Assembly (NCBI GenBank): GCA_016841825.1 | Contig: JAENYK010000017.1 | Coordinates: 1-64,000 of the forward strand | Reading direction: 5' to 3' | Length of the DNA: 64,000 nt | Source of the DNA: Halothermothrix sp. | Lineage (GTDB): Bacteria > Bacillota > Halanaerobiia > DY22613 | Shown here: piece by piece, positions 17,269 to 26,448 of the stretch | Position numbering within the stretch: the stretch's first letter is position 1 | Layout: the number at the start of each line of letters is the position of its first letter | Translations under genes and position numbers: made by a program | Notes under the pieces: generated by a model | What the model was told of the DNA's origin: nothing | Databases searched by the model: none | What the model saw: the letters and a program-made list of their open reading frames with translations, nothing else

Positions 17269-18705
17269 ATGAGTAAAGAGTTGAATTATGACAAGTTACC
17301 TGGTTTTGGGGGAGTGGTTTTTGTTTTATGTTTTCTGGCAGTGGGTATGGCTATCTCAGTACTCTGGCTAAATATACCGGTACATATTACTTTAATAGCA
17401 ACGATAATTGTGGCTTCTTTAGTGGCGATGAAGGCTGGTTATACCTGGGATGAGATTCAGGCCACCATGCTTCACGGCTGTAATATTGCTATGGCGCCAA
17501 TGTTGATTCTGATGATTATTGGGGTTTTAATTGGATCATGGATTGCTGCAGGAACTGTGCAGACAATGATCTATTATGGCTTGCAGATTCTCTCACCATC
17601 AATTTTTTTAGTAGCCGCAGCCTTAATTTGTTGTGTTACTTCAGTTGCAACTGGTAGTTCATATACAACTGGAGGTACTGTTGGAGTGGCTTTAATGGGG
17701 ATTGGGGCAGGTATGGGAATCCCACTTCCTATGGTGGCGGGTGCTGTTATTACTGGCGCTGCTTTTGGTGACAAAATGTCACCATTATCAGATTCCACTA
17801 ACCTGTCGGCTGCAGTGGCAGAAGCAGACCTCTTCGATCATATTAAAAGTATGATGTACACTACCGTTCCCGGTCTGTTAATAGCATTAATTGGCTATGC
17901 TTTATTAGGCCTGAAATTCGGTAATGGAACTATGGATACAACTCAGATTAGTTTGACTCTGGAGACTTTAAAAAGCAACTTTTATATCAGTCCAATTCTC
18001 TTGATTCCGCCAGTTCTGGTAATCTGGATGGCGATCAAAAAGGTTCCGGCGATTCCGGCAATGATTATCGCTTCAGTTGTAGGTGCTATCTTTGCGCTTA
18101 TCTTTCAGGGGACTTCACTTAATGAAGTTACAAATGTTTTGAATGGAGGTTATGTTTCTACTACAGGTGTTGCATTTGTTGACCAACTACTTAGTCGTGG
18201 TGGTCTGCAAAGTATGATGTGGACCGTATCACTTGGATTTATTGGTTTGGGATTGGGTGGTATTCTGGAGAAGACCAGAATGTTGGAGGTATTTTTGAGT
18301 AGGATCGCCGGTCTTGTGAAAAATACCAGTGGTTTGATTACCACGACTGTTGTGTCCTTAATTGGTTTAAATCTGGCTACGGCCAGTCAATATATGGCGA
18401 TTATTATCTCCGGTCGAATGTTAATTCCTGAATATAAGAAGAAGAAACTGTTACCGCGGGTACTATCCCGGACGCTTGAGGATGCGGGCACTCTGTTCTC
18501 ACCATTGGTTCCCTGGGGACTCTGTGGAGTCTTCTTCTCCGGGGTATTGGGTGTACCTACTACCCAATATTTCTGGTATGCTTTCTTAAGTCTGGTGGTA
18601 CCAGTCATTGCTATTATCTACGGCTTTGTGGGGTTTGCCATCTGGTATGAAGATGATATTGATGACCCGACTGCCTATAGCAAACAGGAATTTTTAAATC
18701 TATAG
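17269..18705 (+). CDS. nhaC: NhaC-family Na+/H+ antiporter
   Basis: Membrane protein of 478 residues with about eleven to twelve hydrophobic segments. The NhaC family core GAAFGDKMSPLSDSTNL lies at 163-179. NhaC members swap Na+ for H+, and some act as amino-acid or dicarboxylate antiporters. Set between kamE and the rest of the lysine pathway, it may import lysine or manage the pH and sodium load of lysine fermentation (inference). GGGAGA is upstream of the ATG. A 450-base gap separates it from kamE, so it may have its own promoter. Confidence 0.87.
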   Translation: MSKELNYDKLPGFGGVVFVLCFLAVGMAISVLWLNIPVHITLIATIIVASLVAMKAGYTWDEIQATMLHGCNIAMAPMLILMIIGVLIGSWIAAGTVQTMIYYGLQILSPSIFLVAAALICCVTSVATGSSYTTGGTVGVALMGIGAGMGIPLPMVAGAVITGAAFGDKMSPLSDSTNLSAAVAEADLFDHIKSMMYTTVPGLLIALIGYALLGLKFGNGTMDTTQISLTLETLKSNFYISPILLIPPVLVIWMAIKKVPAIPAMIIASVVGAIFALIFQGTSLNEVTNVLNGGYVSTTGVAFVDQLLSRGGLQSMMWTVSLGFIGLGLGGILEKTRMLEVFLSRIAGLVKNTSGLITTTVVSLIGLNLATASQYMAIIISGRMLIPEYKKKKLLPRVLSRTLEDAGTLFSPLVPWGLCGVFFSGVLGVPTTQYFWYAFLSLVVPVIAIIYGFVGFAIWYEDDIDDPTAYSKQEFLNL

Positions 18706-18802
18706 AGAAAAGGGATTGTTGATAGATCATTCCGGAATAGCAAAATTAATAACGCGTACGTAAATGATTGCGTGCGCGTTATCAAAAGAGAGGAGAGTTA
18801 CT

Positions 18803-20344
18803 GTGTTAACTCCAGACATTATTTTACTTAATGGAAGAATAATTACCCTGGAAGATAGTCATCCCGAAGTTGAAGCATTGGCGATAAAAGATGGTAAGAT
18901 CACTGCTCTGGGGAGCAATCGGGAGATTGTGGTTTTAAAGAGTCAAGGAGTAGAAGTGATTGATTTAAAAGGCCAGGTAGTAGTTCCCGGTTTTACCGAT
19001 GCCCATGTGCACTTTATGGCAACTGGCTTAAACATGTTGGGAGTGGTACTCAATCAAGCCAATTCGATTGACGAAGTGTTAAGCTTAATTAGGTTAAGGG
19101 CTGAGACAACTGAAAAGGATGAGTTGGTGCTGGCTTCCGGTTTAGATACCAATCGTTTTGCAGTGGAGCGTGTACCTACCCGGCAAGAATTGGATGACAT
19201 AGCACCCGAAAATCCTGTATTCATTAATCGAATTGATTCTCATTCATGTGTAATTAATACAGCAATGATGGAGCTCTTGCAGGTTTCTCCGGAATTGGAG
19301 GGTGTGGAGAAAGATCAAGACAGTCAGCCCACTGGATTTATGCGCAAAGCAGCTAATTCTTATGTTCGTAATCGGGTCCTGGAAATTATTCCTATTGAGA
19401 TGAGATTTGAAGCAGCAAAATTAGCAGTAGCTGCAGCAGTAAAAGTTGGGATTACAACTATTCATGCTCTGGAAGGTGGAGAACTCTTCAATGATAAAGA
19501 TGTGGAAACTTTGATCCAAATCAAAGATGACCTGCCAATTCATCTGGTTATCTGGCATCAGACTATGGATACTGCTAAAGTTCAACAGCTGGGTCTTTCT
19601 CGCTCGGGGGGATGTATTATTCTTGATGGTTCATTTACATCCCGAACGGCTGCCTTATTTGATGATTATAGTGATGATCCCGGAAATAATGGTGTTTTAT
19701 ATCATGAACAGACGACGATTAATCAGTTTGTGGAACGGGCACATAGGGCAGGACTTCAGGCGTCTGTCCATGTTTTAGGGGAGAGAGCCATTGAGCAGAT
19801 CCTGACTGCCTATGAACTGGCTCAGGAGAAATATCCACGTCCAGATGCCAGGCATCGGCTGGAACATTTCGAATTGCCTACCCCGAAACAGATTGAACGG
19901 GCGGTACGTTTAGGGGTTATTCTCTCCATGCAGCCTGCCTTTGAATATTACTGGGGTGGTAATGGAATGTATGGACTGCGCCTGGGTTCAAAAAGAGCTG
20001 CCAGATCTAATCCTTTTAGAAGTATTGTAGATGCTGGAGGGATAATAGTTGGTGGTTCTGATAGTGATGTTACACCGATGAATCCGTTGATTGGTATTCA
20101 GGGAGCCATCGCCCATTCTAATCCCCGGGAGAGATTGACTGTATTGGAGGCTTTAAAACTTTTTACCATTAATCCTGCTTATTCAGCATATGAAGATGCA
20201 AAAAGAGGAACTATTAAAATAGGAAAATACGCAGATTTAACTGTATTGGATCGGAATCCGTTGACAACCAATTTCGAAAAGATTGATCAAATTAAAGTGA
20301 AGATGACTATAGCTGAAGGTAAGATTGTCTTTGAAAGTTCCTGA
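18803..20344 (+). CDS. YtcJ/AepA-like metal-dependent amidohydrolase
   Basis: Amidohydrolase-superfamily TIM-barrel enzyme of 514 residues from the GTG at 18803, which has GAGGAG upstream. The longer reading from 18764 has no ribosome binding site. Metal-site motifs are visible: DAHVHF near residue 65, a central DGSFTSRTAA loop, VHVLGERAIEQ with a His, RLEHFE, and a final GGSDSDV with the catalytic Asp. YtcJ-type members hydrolyse N-acyl or amide bonds of small molecules, but the substrate is unknown. Within a lysine cluster it could release lysine or a related amine from an acylated form (speculative). Confidence 0.8.
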   Translation: MLTPDIILLNGRIITLEDSHPEVEALAIKDGKITALGSNREIVVLKSQGVEVIDLKGQVVVPGFTDAHVHFMATGLNMLGVVLNQANSIDEVLSLIRLRAETTEKDELVLASGLDTNRFAVERVPTRQELDDIAPENPVFINRIDSHSCVINTAMMELLQVSPELEGVEKDQDSQPTGFMRKAANSYVRNRVLEIIPIEMRFEAAKLAVAAAVKVGITTIHALEGGELFNDKDVETLIQIKDDLPIHLVIWHQTMDTAKVQQLGLSRSGGCIILDGSFTSRTAALFDDYSDDPGNNGVLYHEQTTINQFVERAHRAGLQASVHVLGERAIEQILTAYELAQEKYPRPDARHRLEHFELPTPKQIERAVRLGVILSMQPAFEYYWGGNGMYGLRLGSKRAARSNPFRSIVDAGGIIVGGSDSDVTPMNPLIGIQGAIAHSNPRERLTVLEALKLFTINPAYSAYEDAKRGTIKIGKYADLTVLDRNPLTTNFEKIDQIKVKMTIAEGKIVFESS

Positions 20345-20420
20345 AAATGTTATTAACTAATTAGGGTAATTGGATACTAAAAACAACGTTGTGTTAAGCA
20401 AATTTGGGGAGGTAATAAAA

Positions 20421-20813
20421 ATGATAGAAAGTCTAATCCGTGTTCGAATGAGCTCTCATGATGCTCATTATGCAGGTGAGCTGGTAGATGGTGCAAAGAT
20501 GCTTCAATTATTTGGAGATGTAGCTACTGAGCTTTTGATCCGTCAGGACGGAGATGAAGGATTATTTGTTGCTTATGATAATGTAGAATTCCTGGCTCCT
20601 GTCTATGCGGGTGATTATATTGAGGCTGTTGGACGAATAACCAAAGTTGGGAATACATCCAGGAAAATGGAGTTTGAAGCCCGAAAAGTGATCGCCCCAG
20701 TTGGAGATGCAGCCCATGACTCTGCTGCTGAAGTGTTGGCTGAACCTATCATTGTATGTCGGGCCAGCGGCACCTGTGTAGTGCCAAAAGAGAAGCAGAG
20801 ATTTAATAAATAA
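20421..20813 (+). CDS. kal: 3-aminobutyryl-CoA ammonia-lyase
   Basis: Hot-dog fold enzyme of 130 residues that removes ammonia from L-3-aminobutyryl-CoA to give crotonyl-CoA, after the Kce step of lysine fermentation. GGGGAGG lies 7 bases upstream of the ATG at 20421. A TTG at 20370 would lengthen the frame but has no support. Size, [10 protein letters not shown] near the N-terminus and the position directly before kce fit the Kal family. It is followed by kce after 12 bases. Confidence 0.9.
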   Translation: MIESLIRVRMSSHDAHYAGELVDGAKMLQLFGDVATELLIRQDGDEGLFVAYDNVEFLAPVYAGDYIEAVGRITKVGNTSRKMEFEARKVIAPVGDAAHDSAAEVLAEPIIVCRASGTCVVPKEKQRFNK

Positions 20814-20825
20814 GGAGGGGTTAGA

Positions 20826-21641
20826 ATGCAAAAATTAATTATTACTGCTGCTATCTGTGGGGCAGAAGTAACCAAGGAAGATAATCCCAACCTTCCTGTT
20901 ACGCCGGATGAATTGGCTCAGGCAGCTTATGATGCAGAACAGGCTGGAGCTTCAATTATTCATTTGCATGTACGGGATCAGGATGGGAATCCTACTCAGA
21001 GTGAAGTTGTATTCAAAGAGACTATTGACAAAATTAAGTCTAAAGGTTGTAAAGCTATTATTCAACCTTCTACTGGTGGAGCTGTTGGTATGACTGCTGA
21101 GGAGCGAATGCAGCCATTAAATCTGAAACCAGAGATGGCAACATTAAGCACTGGTTCTGTTAATTTTGGTGCTGATGTATTTCTGAATACTCCAGAGTAT
21201 ATCGAAATTTTTGCAGCCAGAATGAAAGAGTTGGGAGTTAAACCTGAAATTGAGGTATTTGAGACGGGGATGATTAATAATGCCCTGCGTCTGGTGAAGA
21301 AAGGGTTTGTCTCTGCACCTTTACATTTTGACTTTGTTATGGGTGTGCCTGGTGGTATTCCTGGAGAAGTTGAAGATTTACTTCATCTGGTACGAAAGAT
21401 TCCTCAGAATGCTACCTGGACTGTGGCTGGTATTGGTCGTTTTGAGTTACCCCTGGCTATAATGGCTATTATCATGGGGGGGAATGTCCGGGTTGGTTTT
21501 GAAGATAACATCTATTATTCTAAAGGTGTTCTGGCTGAGAGTAATGCACAATTGGTCGCCCGAATTGTTAGAATTGCACAAGAGTATGGTCGAGAGATAG
21601 CTACTCCTGATGAAGCACGGGAAATTTTACATGTTAAATAG
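20826..21641 (+). CDS. kce: 3-keto-5-aminohexanoate cleavage enzyme
   Basis: BKACE/DUF849 family TIM-barrel of 271 residues. It condenses 5-amino-3-oxohexanoate with acetyl-CoA and splits it into 3-aminobutyryl-CoA and acetoacetate. Zinc ligands His46 and His48 are visible in HLHVRD, at the positions reported for the Kce structure. The third ligand Glu is in the VGFEDN stretch near 228. GGAGG precedes the ATG. The acetoacetate it makes is used by the CoA-transferase encoded next. Confidence 0.94.
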   Translation: MQKLIITAAICGAEVTKEDNPNLPVTPDELAQAAYDAEQAGASIIHLHVRDQDGNPTQSEVVFKETIDKIKSKGCKAIIQPSTGGAVGMTAEERMQPLNLKPEMATLSTGSVNFGADVFLNTPEYIEIFAARMKELGVKPEIEVFETGMINNALRLVKKGFVSAPLHFDFVMGVPGGIPGEVEDLLHLVRKIPQNATWTVAGIGRFELPLAIMAIIMGGNVRVGFEDNIYYSKGVLAESNAQLVARIVRIAQEYGREIATPDEAREILHVK

Positions 21642-21677
21642 CAGAATTTCTGCAAATTCTATGGAGGTGAACTAAAA

Positions 21678-22334
21678 ATGGCAAAAATAATCAATAAATC
21701 AGAAGCACTAGAATTGTTTACAGATAGTCAGAGTATTATGATTGGGGGTTTTTTGGCCGTTGGTACTCCAGAAGGTCTGATTGAGCTTTTGTTAGAAAAA
21801 GGTGTAAAGGATCTTACTATTATTGGTAATGATACTGGATTTCCAGACAAAGGTATTGGACGATTAGTGGTGAGCCGTCAGGCGAAAAAAGTGATAGCTT
21901 CCCATATTGGTACCAATCCAGAGACTGGAAACCAAATGAATGCTGGTGAACTGGATGTGGAACTGGTACCACAGGGTACATTAGCTGAAAAAATTCGTGC
22001 TGCCGGGGCTGGTCTGGGAGGATTTTACACACCAACCGGAGTAGGAACTGTTGCTGAAGAAGGTAAGGAGAAAAAGCTGATTAATGGGGTGGAATATATC
22101 CTGGAATTGCCATTACGGGCTGATATTGCACTGGTCAAAGCCTGCAAGGTTGACAAAAAAGGTAATCTGGTTTATTGTAAAAGCGCCCGGAATTTTAATC
22201 CAATAATCGCAACAGCTGCTGACATAGTTGTTGTGGAAGCTGAAGAGATTGTTGAAGTAGGTGAGATTGATCCTAATGAGGTAATGACACCTGGTATTTT
22301 TGTTAATTACATCTACGAAGGGGGTCAAAGATAA
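21678..22334 (+). CDS. ctfA: Acetoacetate CoA-transferase, alpha subunit
   Basis: Family I CoA-transferase alpha subunit of 218 residues, with GGFLAVGTPEGLIE near 22 and the conserved GLGGFYTPTGVGT near 112. With the beta subunit it exchanges CoA between butyryl-CoA or another acyl-CoA and acetoacetate, activating the acetoacetate released by Kce and yielding a free acid. The symbol atoD is equally used. Its stop overlaps the next start region (ATAATG), as is usual for the pair. GGAGGTGA is upstream. Confidence 0.92.
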   Translation: MAKIINKSEALELFTDSQSIMIGGFLAVGTPEGLIELLLEKGVKDLTIIGNDTGFPDKGIGRLVVSRQAKKVIASHIGTNPETGNQMNAGELDVELVPQGTLAEKIRAAGAGLGGFYTPTGVGTVAEEGKEKKLINGVEYILELPLRADIALVKACKVDKKGNLVYCKSARNFNPIIATAADIVVVEAEEIVEVGEIDPNEVMTPGIFVNYIYEGGQR

Positions 22335-22987
22335 TGAGTAGAGAATTAATCGCCAAAAGAATTGCTAAAGAGTTTAAAGATGGTGATGTAGTAAATTTAG
22401 GAATAGGTATGCCGACGATGGTAGCTAACTATATCCCTGAAAGTGTAGATATTACTCTGCAATCAGAGAATGGCTTTGTCGGTCTGGGTCCTGCCCCTGT
22501 TTCTGGTGAAGAAGATGTGGATATTGTGAACGCCGGTGCCCAACCTGTTACCATCAAACCGGGCGGAGCTTTCTTTGATAGTGTAATGTCTTTCACCATA
22601 ATTCGGGGTGGACATGTAGATGCTACAGTTCTGGGTGCTTTAGAAGTAGACCAAAAGGGTAATCTGGCCAACTGGATGATTCCTGGCAAGATGGTTCCGG
22701 GAATGGGTGGAGCAATGGATCTGGTTGTAGGTGCGAAAAAGGTTATTGTGGCTACAGAACATGTTAACAAAAAAGGTGCGTCTAAGATTTTAAAAGAATG
22801 CAAACTTCCGTTAACGGCAAAAGAACAGGTGAATATGATTGTAACTGACATGGCAGTTATGGAAGTTACTAAAGATGGATTGGTCTTAAAAGAGACCGCA
22901 CCGGGAATTACAGTAGATCAGGTAGTTAAAGCCACAGAAGCAGATTTGATCGTGCCGGATAATGTAGGGGAGATGGATGTCAAATAA
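22334..22987 (+). CDS. ctfB: Acetoacetate CoA-transferase, beta subunit
   Basis: Family I CoA-transferase beta subunit of 217 residues. The catalytic glutamate that forms the glutamyl-CoA thioester is visible as Glu45 in the SENGFVGLGP motif. The GGAxD-like glycine-rich GMGGAMDLV loop is near 123. It pairs with 21678-22334, and the symbol atoA is also used. A weak hairpin (ATCCA/TGGAT) with a short T-run follows at about 23000, then a small palindrome CTAACC/GGTTAG (23020-23038) lies before the thiolase gene. Confidence 0.92.
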   Translation: MSRELIAKRIAKEFKDGDVVNLGIGMPTMVANYIPESVDITLQSENGFVGLGPAPVSGEEDVDIVNAGAQPVTIKPGGAFFDSVMSFTIIRGGHVDATVLGALEVDQKGNLANWMIPGKMVPGMGGAMDLVVGAKKVIVATEHVNKKGASKILKECKLPLTAKEQVNMIVTDMAVMEVTKDGLVLKETAPGITVDQVVKATEADLIVPDNVGEMDVK

Positions 22988-23076
22988 CTATTAAAATATA
23001 TCCATATTTGGATTTTTCACTAACCCAATTATGGTTAGCTATGAACGATAAATATTTAAATTAAGGAGGTAGAAAT

Positions 23077-24255
23077 ATGAAAGAAGTTGTGATTGCAAGT
23101 GCGGTACGGACGGCTATTGGTACTTTTGGTGGATCTTTAAAAGACATAGGGGCTACGGATTTAGGTGCTATTGTCATTAAAGATGCTATTAAACGGGCTG
23201 GTATCAATCCAGAGAGTGTAGATGAGGTAATTATGGGTAACGTACTTCAGGGCGGATTGGGCCAGAATCCTGCACGGCAAGCAGCAATCAAAGCTGGTTT
23301 ACATCATTCAATTCCATCTATGACTATTAACAAGGTTTGTGGTTCAGGCCTCAAAGCGGTTAATTTAGCTGCTCAGGCGATCATTGCCGGAGATGTTGAT
23401 ATTGTTATCGCTGGTGGAATGGAGAATATGAGTCAGGCTCCATATATCCTGAAAAAAGCCCGTTGGGGCTTGCGAATGGGTGACGGTAAAGTAACTGATC
23501 TGATGATTCAGGATGGTCTCTGGTGTGCTTTCGATGATACACATATGGGGATTACTGCAGAAAACATTGCTGAACAATATGGAATTACCCGGGAAGAACA
23601 GGATAACTTTGCGGTGATTAGTCAGAACAGAGCGGAAAAAGCACTGGCTGAAAATCGATTTAAAGAAGAGATTGTTCCGGTAGAGGTTCCTCAGCGGAAA
23701 GCTGACCCTATCATTGTTGATAAAGATGAATTTCCCCGTGCTGGAGTAACTTCTGCTGGTCTGGGTAAACTCAGAGCTGCTTTTAAAAAGGATGGTACAG
23801 TAACGGCAGGTAATGCTTCGGGGATCAATGATGGAGCAGCAGCACTGGTTGTAATGTCCAAAGAGAAAGCAGATGAATTGGGAGTTAAGCCATTAGTAAC
23901 CATCAAAGCTTATGCTTCTGCTGGTGTTGAACCGCGGATTATGGGGACTGGCCCAATTCCTGCAACCAGGAAAGTTCTGGAGAAAACCGGTATGACTATC
24001 GCTGATATGGACTTAATTGAAGCAAATGAAGCATTTGCTGTTCAATCTCTGGCAGTATTAAAAGAATTGGGTTTTGATCCTGAGAAGGTTAATGTAAATG
24101 GTGGAGCCATCGCATTAGGGCATCCCATTGGAGCCAGTGGAGCACGTATTCTGGTAACCTTAATCCATGAGATGTTAAAACGGGAGAGCAAAAAAGGTTT
24201 AGCAACCCTGTGTATTGGCGGCGGTCAGGGTGTTGCAACAATAGTGGTACGGTAA
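23077..24255 (+). CDS. thlA: Acetyl-CoA acetyltransferase (thiolase)
   Basis: Biosynthetic-type thiolase of 392 residues that interconverts acetoacetyl-CoA and two acetyl-CoA. All catalytic positions are visible: Cys88 in NKVCGSGLK, His349 in GHPIGASGA and Cys379 in CIGGGQGVA. In this pathway it cleaves acetoacetyl-CoA from lysine to acetyl-CoA, and it can also run in reverse towards butyrate. AAGGAGG is 7 bases before the ATG. Confidence 0.95.
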   Translation: MKEVVIASAVRTAIGTFGGSLKDIGATDLGAIVIKDAIKRAGINPESVDEVIMGNVLQGGLGQNPARQAAIKAGLHHSIPSMTINKVCGSGLKAVNLAAQAIIAGDVDIVIAGGMENMSQAPYILKKARWGLRMGDGKVTDLMIQDGLWCAFDDTHMGITAENIAEQYGITREEQDNFAVISQNRAEKALAENRFKEEIVPVEVPQRKADPIIVDKDEFPRAGVTSAGLGKLRAAFKKDGTVTAGNASGINDGAAALVVMSKEKADELGVKPLVTIKAYASAGVEPRIMGTGPIPATRKVLEKTGMTIADMDLIEANEAFAVQSLAVLKELGFDPEKVNVNGGAIALGHPIGASGARILVTLIHEMLKRESKKGLATLCIGGGQGVATIVVR

Positions 24256-24309
24256 TTTGATTTAACCTAAGATTGTCAAGAAACTTCCACCTCTTAGCGT
24301 TAGAGTAGG

Positions 24310-24326
24310 TGGCGGATAATTTGCAA
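24310..24326 (+). promoter_or_regulatory. Candidate second sigma-54 promoter, before hbd
   Basis: TGGCGG (24310-24315), five bases, then TTGCAA (24321-24326) keeps the GG and GC doublets at the same spacing as the 10591 promoter. The -12 box is ideal; the -24 box departs at its last two bases. The -24 box overlaps an imperfect hairpin (CCACC 24287-24291, GGTGG 24308-24312), which may be the thiolase transcript end or a binding site. The distance to hbd is about 140 bases. Confidence 0.42.
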
Positions 24327-24345
24327 GATAGAAGGGGAAAGTTGA

Positions 24346-24416
24346 GGTTTATGGGATCTGGGAATAAAGGTGTTAATAACGTGTAATTTATTTTCATTTC
24401 CCAAACCCCATAAACC
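24346..24416. repeat. Long interrupted inverted repeat in the hbd leader
   Basis: GGTTTATGGG (24346-24355) plus TGGGAA (24359-24364) pairs with TTCCCA (24398-24403) plus CCCATAAACC (24407-24416). The stem is 16 bp with a 3-base internal loop and a 33-base AT-rich terminal loop. No T-run follows. It lies in the predicted 5' leader between the candidate promoter and the hbd start, so it could be an operator or a leader structure. Confidence 0.6.
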
Positions 24417-24465
24417 GACATTTTCCGCTAAACTTATTGGAATATGACAGAGTGAGGTGTTCATT

Positions 24466-25308
24466 GTGAAAATAGCTGTTATTGGTGCGGGGACTATGGG
24501 TTCAGGTATATGTCAAGTATTAGCTGAGAAAGGTCACCAGGTTTCATTGGTTGAGGTCAAAGGCGAACTGATCAAAGCTGGTCTAGCCAAAATTGAAAAA
24601 GGTTACACACGTAATGTACAAAAAGAAAGAATGACAATCGAAGCTAAAGATGCTGCTCTGGCTAATATCACCGGAGTAGAAGGCGTAGCTAATCTTCCGG
24701 GAGATCTTGATTTAGTAATTGAAGCAATTGTTGAGAATATGGAAGTAAAAAAAGTGGTCTTTCAGGAGTTAGATGAAAAATGTGGATCTGACACTATCCT
24801 GGCTTCTAACACATCAGCTTTAAGTATAAGTGAATTATCAGTTATGACTGGGAGACCAGATAAAGTTGTCGGTATGCATTTTTTCAATCCAGTACCAGTT
24901 ATGAAATTGGTTGAAGTCATCAAAGGTGCAGCCACATCTGAAGAGACTTTTAACTTTGTAAAAAAACTGGCTACTGAGCTGGGTAAGACTCCGGTAGAAG
25001 TTGAAGAAGCACCTGGTTTTGTTGTTAATCGGATTCTAATTCCGATGATTAATGAGGCAGCATATATTCTGATGGAAGGTATCGCTTCACCGGAAGATAT
25101 TGATAAAGCTATGACTTTAGGTGCCAATCATCCTATTGGACCATTAGCTTTAGCCGATTTAATCGGTCTAGATGTCTGTTTATCTATAATGGATACACTA
25201 CATACTGAGTTTGGCGACTCCAAATATCGGGCATGTCCACTTCTGAGGAAGATGGTACGGGCCAAACATTTAGGCCGAAAGACCAACAAAGGATTCTTTA
25301 GTTATTAA
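24466..25308 (+). CDS. hbd: 3-hydroxybutyryl-CoA dehydrogenase
   Basis: NAD(P)-dependent enzyme of 280 residues that interconverts acetoacetyl-CoA and 3-hydroxybutyryl-CoA. It has a GAGTMG dinucleotide motif at 7-12, the catalytic His in GMHFFNPVPVMKLVEVI near 138, and a C-terminal helical domain. The GTG at 24466 has AGGTG 6 bases upstream; the GTG at 24457 is an alternative. With crotonase (next gene) it links crotonyl-CoA from Kal to acetoacetyl-CoA. Confidence 0.94.
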   Translation: MKIAVIGAGTMGSGICQVLAEKGHQVSLVEVKGELIKAGLAKIEKGYTRNVQKERMTIEAKDAALANITGVEGVANLPGDLDLVIEAIVENMEVKKVVFQELDEKCGSDTILASNTSALSISELSVMTGRPDKVVGMHFFNPVPVMKLVEVIKGAATSEETFNFVKKLATELGKTPVEVEEAPGFVVNRILIPMINEAAYILMEGIASPEDIDKAMTLGANHPIGPLALADLIGLDVCLSIMDTLHTEFGDSKYRACPLLRKMVRAKHLGRKTNKGFFSY

Positions 25309-25332
25309 TTTCCGGGAGAGGAGTGCTAATTG

Positions 25333-26112
25333 ATGACATTTGATAATCTGATTTTGACTAAGGAAGATGGGATTGGCATCTTGAGTATAAACCGTCCAGA
25401 AGTCTCAAATGCACTAAATTCTAAGCTGCTGGATGAACTAAACCAGGCTATTCAGCAGATTACCCAAGATCCAGAGATTAAAGTCTGTATTTTGACAGGT
25501 GAGGGTAAAGCTTTTGTGGCTGGAGCAGATATTCGCGAGATGGCTAACCTGAGTCCGCTGCAGGGTAGAGAATTTGCTCATAAGGGTAATCAAATTTTTT
25601 CAGCATTAGAAGAGATGGAGAAACCAGTAATAGCAGCTATCAATGGCTATGCTCTCGGGGGAGGCTGTGAGTTGGCTCTGGCTTGTGATTTTCGATTGGC
25701 TTCTGAGAAAGCTAAATTAGGTCAGCCAGAGGTAGGATTGGGGATTACTCCTGGCTTTGGGGGAACTCAAAGATTAGCCAGAGCGATTGGTCCTGCCAGG
25801 GCGAAAGAGTTAATCTATACCGGGAAGATTATTACTAGCCAGGAAGCTCTGGCTTTAGGCCTGGTTAATCATGTCTATCCTGCTGAGAGTCTTTTGGAAG
25901 AAGCTAAAAAGATGGCTAAAGAGATCGCGAATAAAGCACCTTATGCTGTAAGTCTCTGTAAAAAAGCAATTAATCAGGGTCTGGAGATCGACCTGAAACG
26001 GGGATTAGAATTAGAAGCTGATCTTTTTGGTCTATGTTTTGCTACTCAGGATCAAAAAGAAGGTATGCGGGCTTTTCTGGAAAAGCGGAAGGCAGATTTT
26101 CAGGGTGAATAA
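25333..26112 (+). CDS. crt: Enoyl-CoA hydratase/crotonase
   Basis: Crotonase-fold enzyme of 259 residues that hydrates crotonyl-CoA to 3-hydroxybutyryl-CoA. The oxyanion-hole segments AGADIREM and GGGCELALACD are present, and both catalytic glutamates are visible (Glu of GGGCELA and Glu of GQPEVGLG). GAGGAG precedes the ATG at 25333. It is the last gene of the lysine/butyrate block, with a terminator 44 bases after the stop. Butyryl-CoA dehydrogenase and electron-transfer flavoprotein genes are not in the window. Confidence 0.93.
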   Translation: MTFDNLILTKEDGIGILSINRPEVSNALNSKLLDELNQAIQQITQDPEIKVCILTGEGKAFVAGADIREMANLSPLQGREFAHKGNQIFSALEEMEKPVIAAINGYALGGGCELALACDFRLASEKAKLGQPEVGLGITPGFGGTQRLARAIGPARAKELIYTGKIITSQEALALGLVNHVYPAESLLEEAKKMAKEIANKAPYAVSLCKKAINQGLEIDLKRGLELEADLFGLCFATQDQKEGMRAFLEKRKADFQGE

Positions 26113-26155
26113 AAAAATCCCAATAGGTGAATTGGGGTATGAACGGATTTTTATG

Positions 26156-26186
26156 AGAATCGATCTAATGAAGGTCGATTCTTTTT
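26156..26186 (+). terminator. Rho-independent terminator after crt
   Basis: AGAATCGATC (26156-26165) pairs with GGTCGATTCT (26173-26182, one wobble) across a 7-base loop and runs into TTTTT. It closes the lysine fermentation transcript. A second, unrelated hairpin (GGCGGCGAT/ATCGCTTCGCC, 26207-26228) lies just beyond. Confidence 0.8.
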
Positions 26187-26276
26187 CATGCCCAGGGAAA
26201 TGCAGAGGCGGCGATAGATCGCTTCGCCCAAAAGGTGGTAGAGGAAGTCTTTTTCAAAAGGGTATGTAAAAAAGTC

Positions 26277-26396
26277 GTGAAAAAAACTTTTATTCCCTCT
26301 CTGCCTGTCGCTCGCTGCACGCGTGGGATAACTGACCTTAGTCGTCTTTGACTGGCGACTTTTTATAGTCGCTTCAGAAAAATAAAAGTTTTTCAC
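26277..26396. repeat. MITE-like element with 16-18 bp terminal inverted repeats
   Basis: The left end, GTGA7CTTTTATT (26277-26294), and the right end, AATAAAAG(T5)CAC (26381-26396), are inverted copies that differ only in A-run length. The 86-base interior is GC-richer and includes a terminator-like hairpin, AGTCGTC/GGCGACT (26340-26360), followed by TTTT. The element sits in the 336-base gap between convergent crt and the diguanylate cyclase gene. It encodes no credible protein. Confidence 0.6.
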
Positions 26397-26448
26397 TATA
26401 GGTTTTTGCTTTTTCAGGATAGGAAAGGATAACTGTTCATTGGTAGGT

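Noticed and set aside
26151-26396. Minus-strand 81-codon frame ending in the LGEAIYRRLCISLG stretch
   Set aside because: It spans a terminator, a hairpin and the MITE-like element, and has no ribosome binding site. Its sequence derives from repeat DNA.
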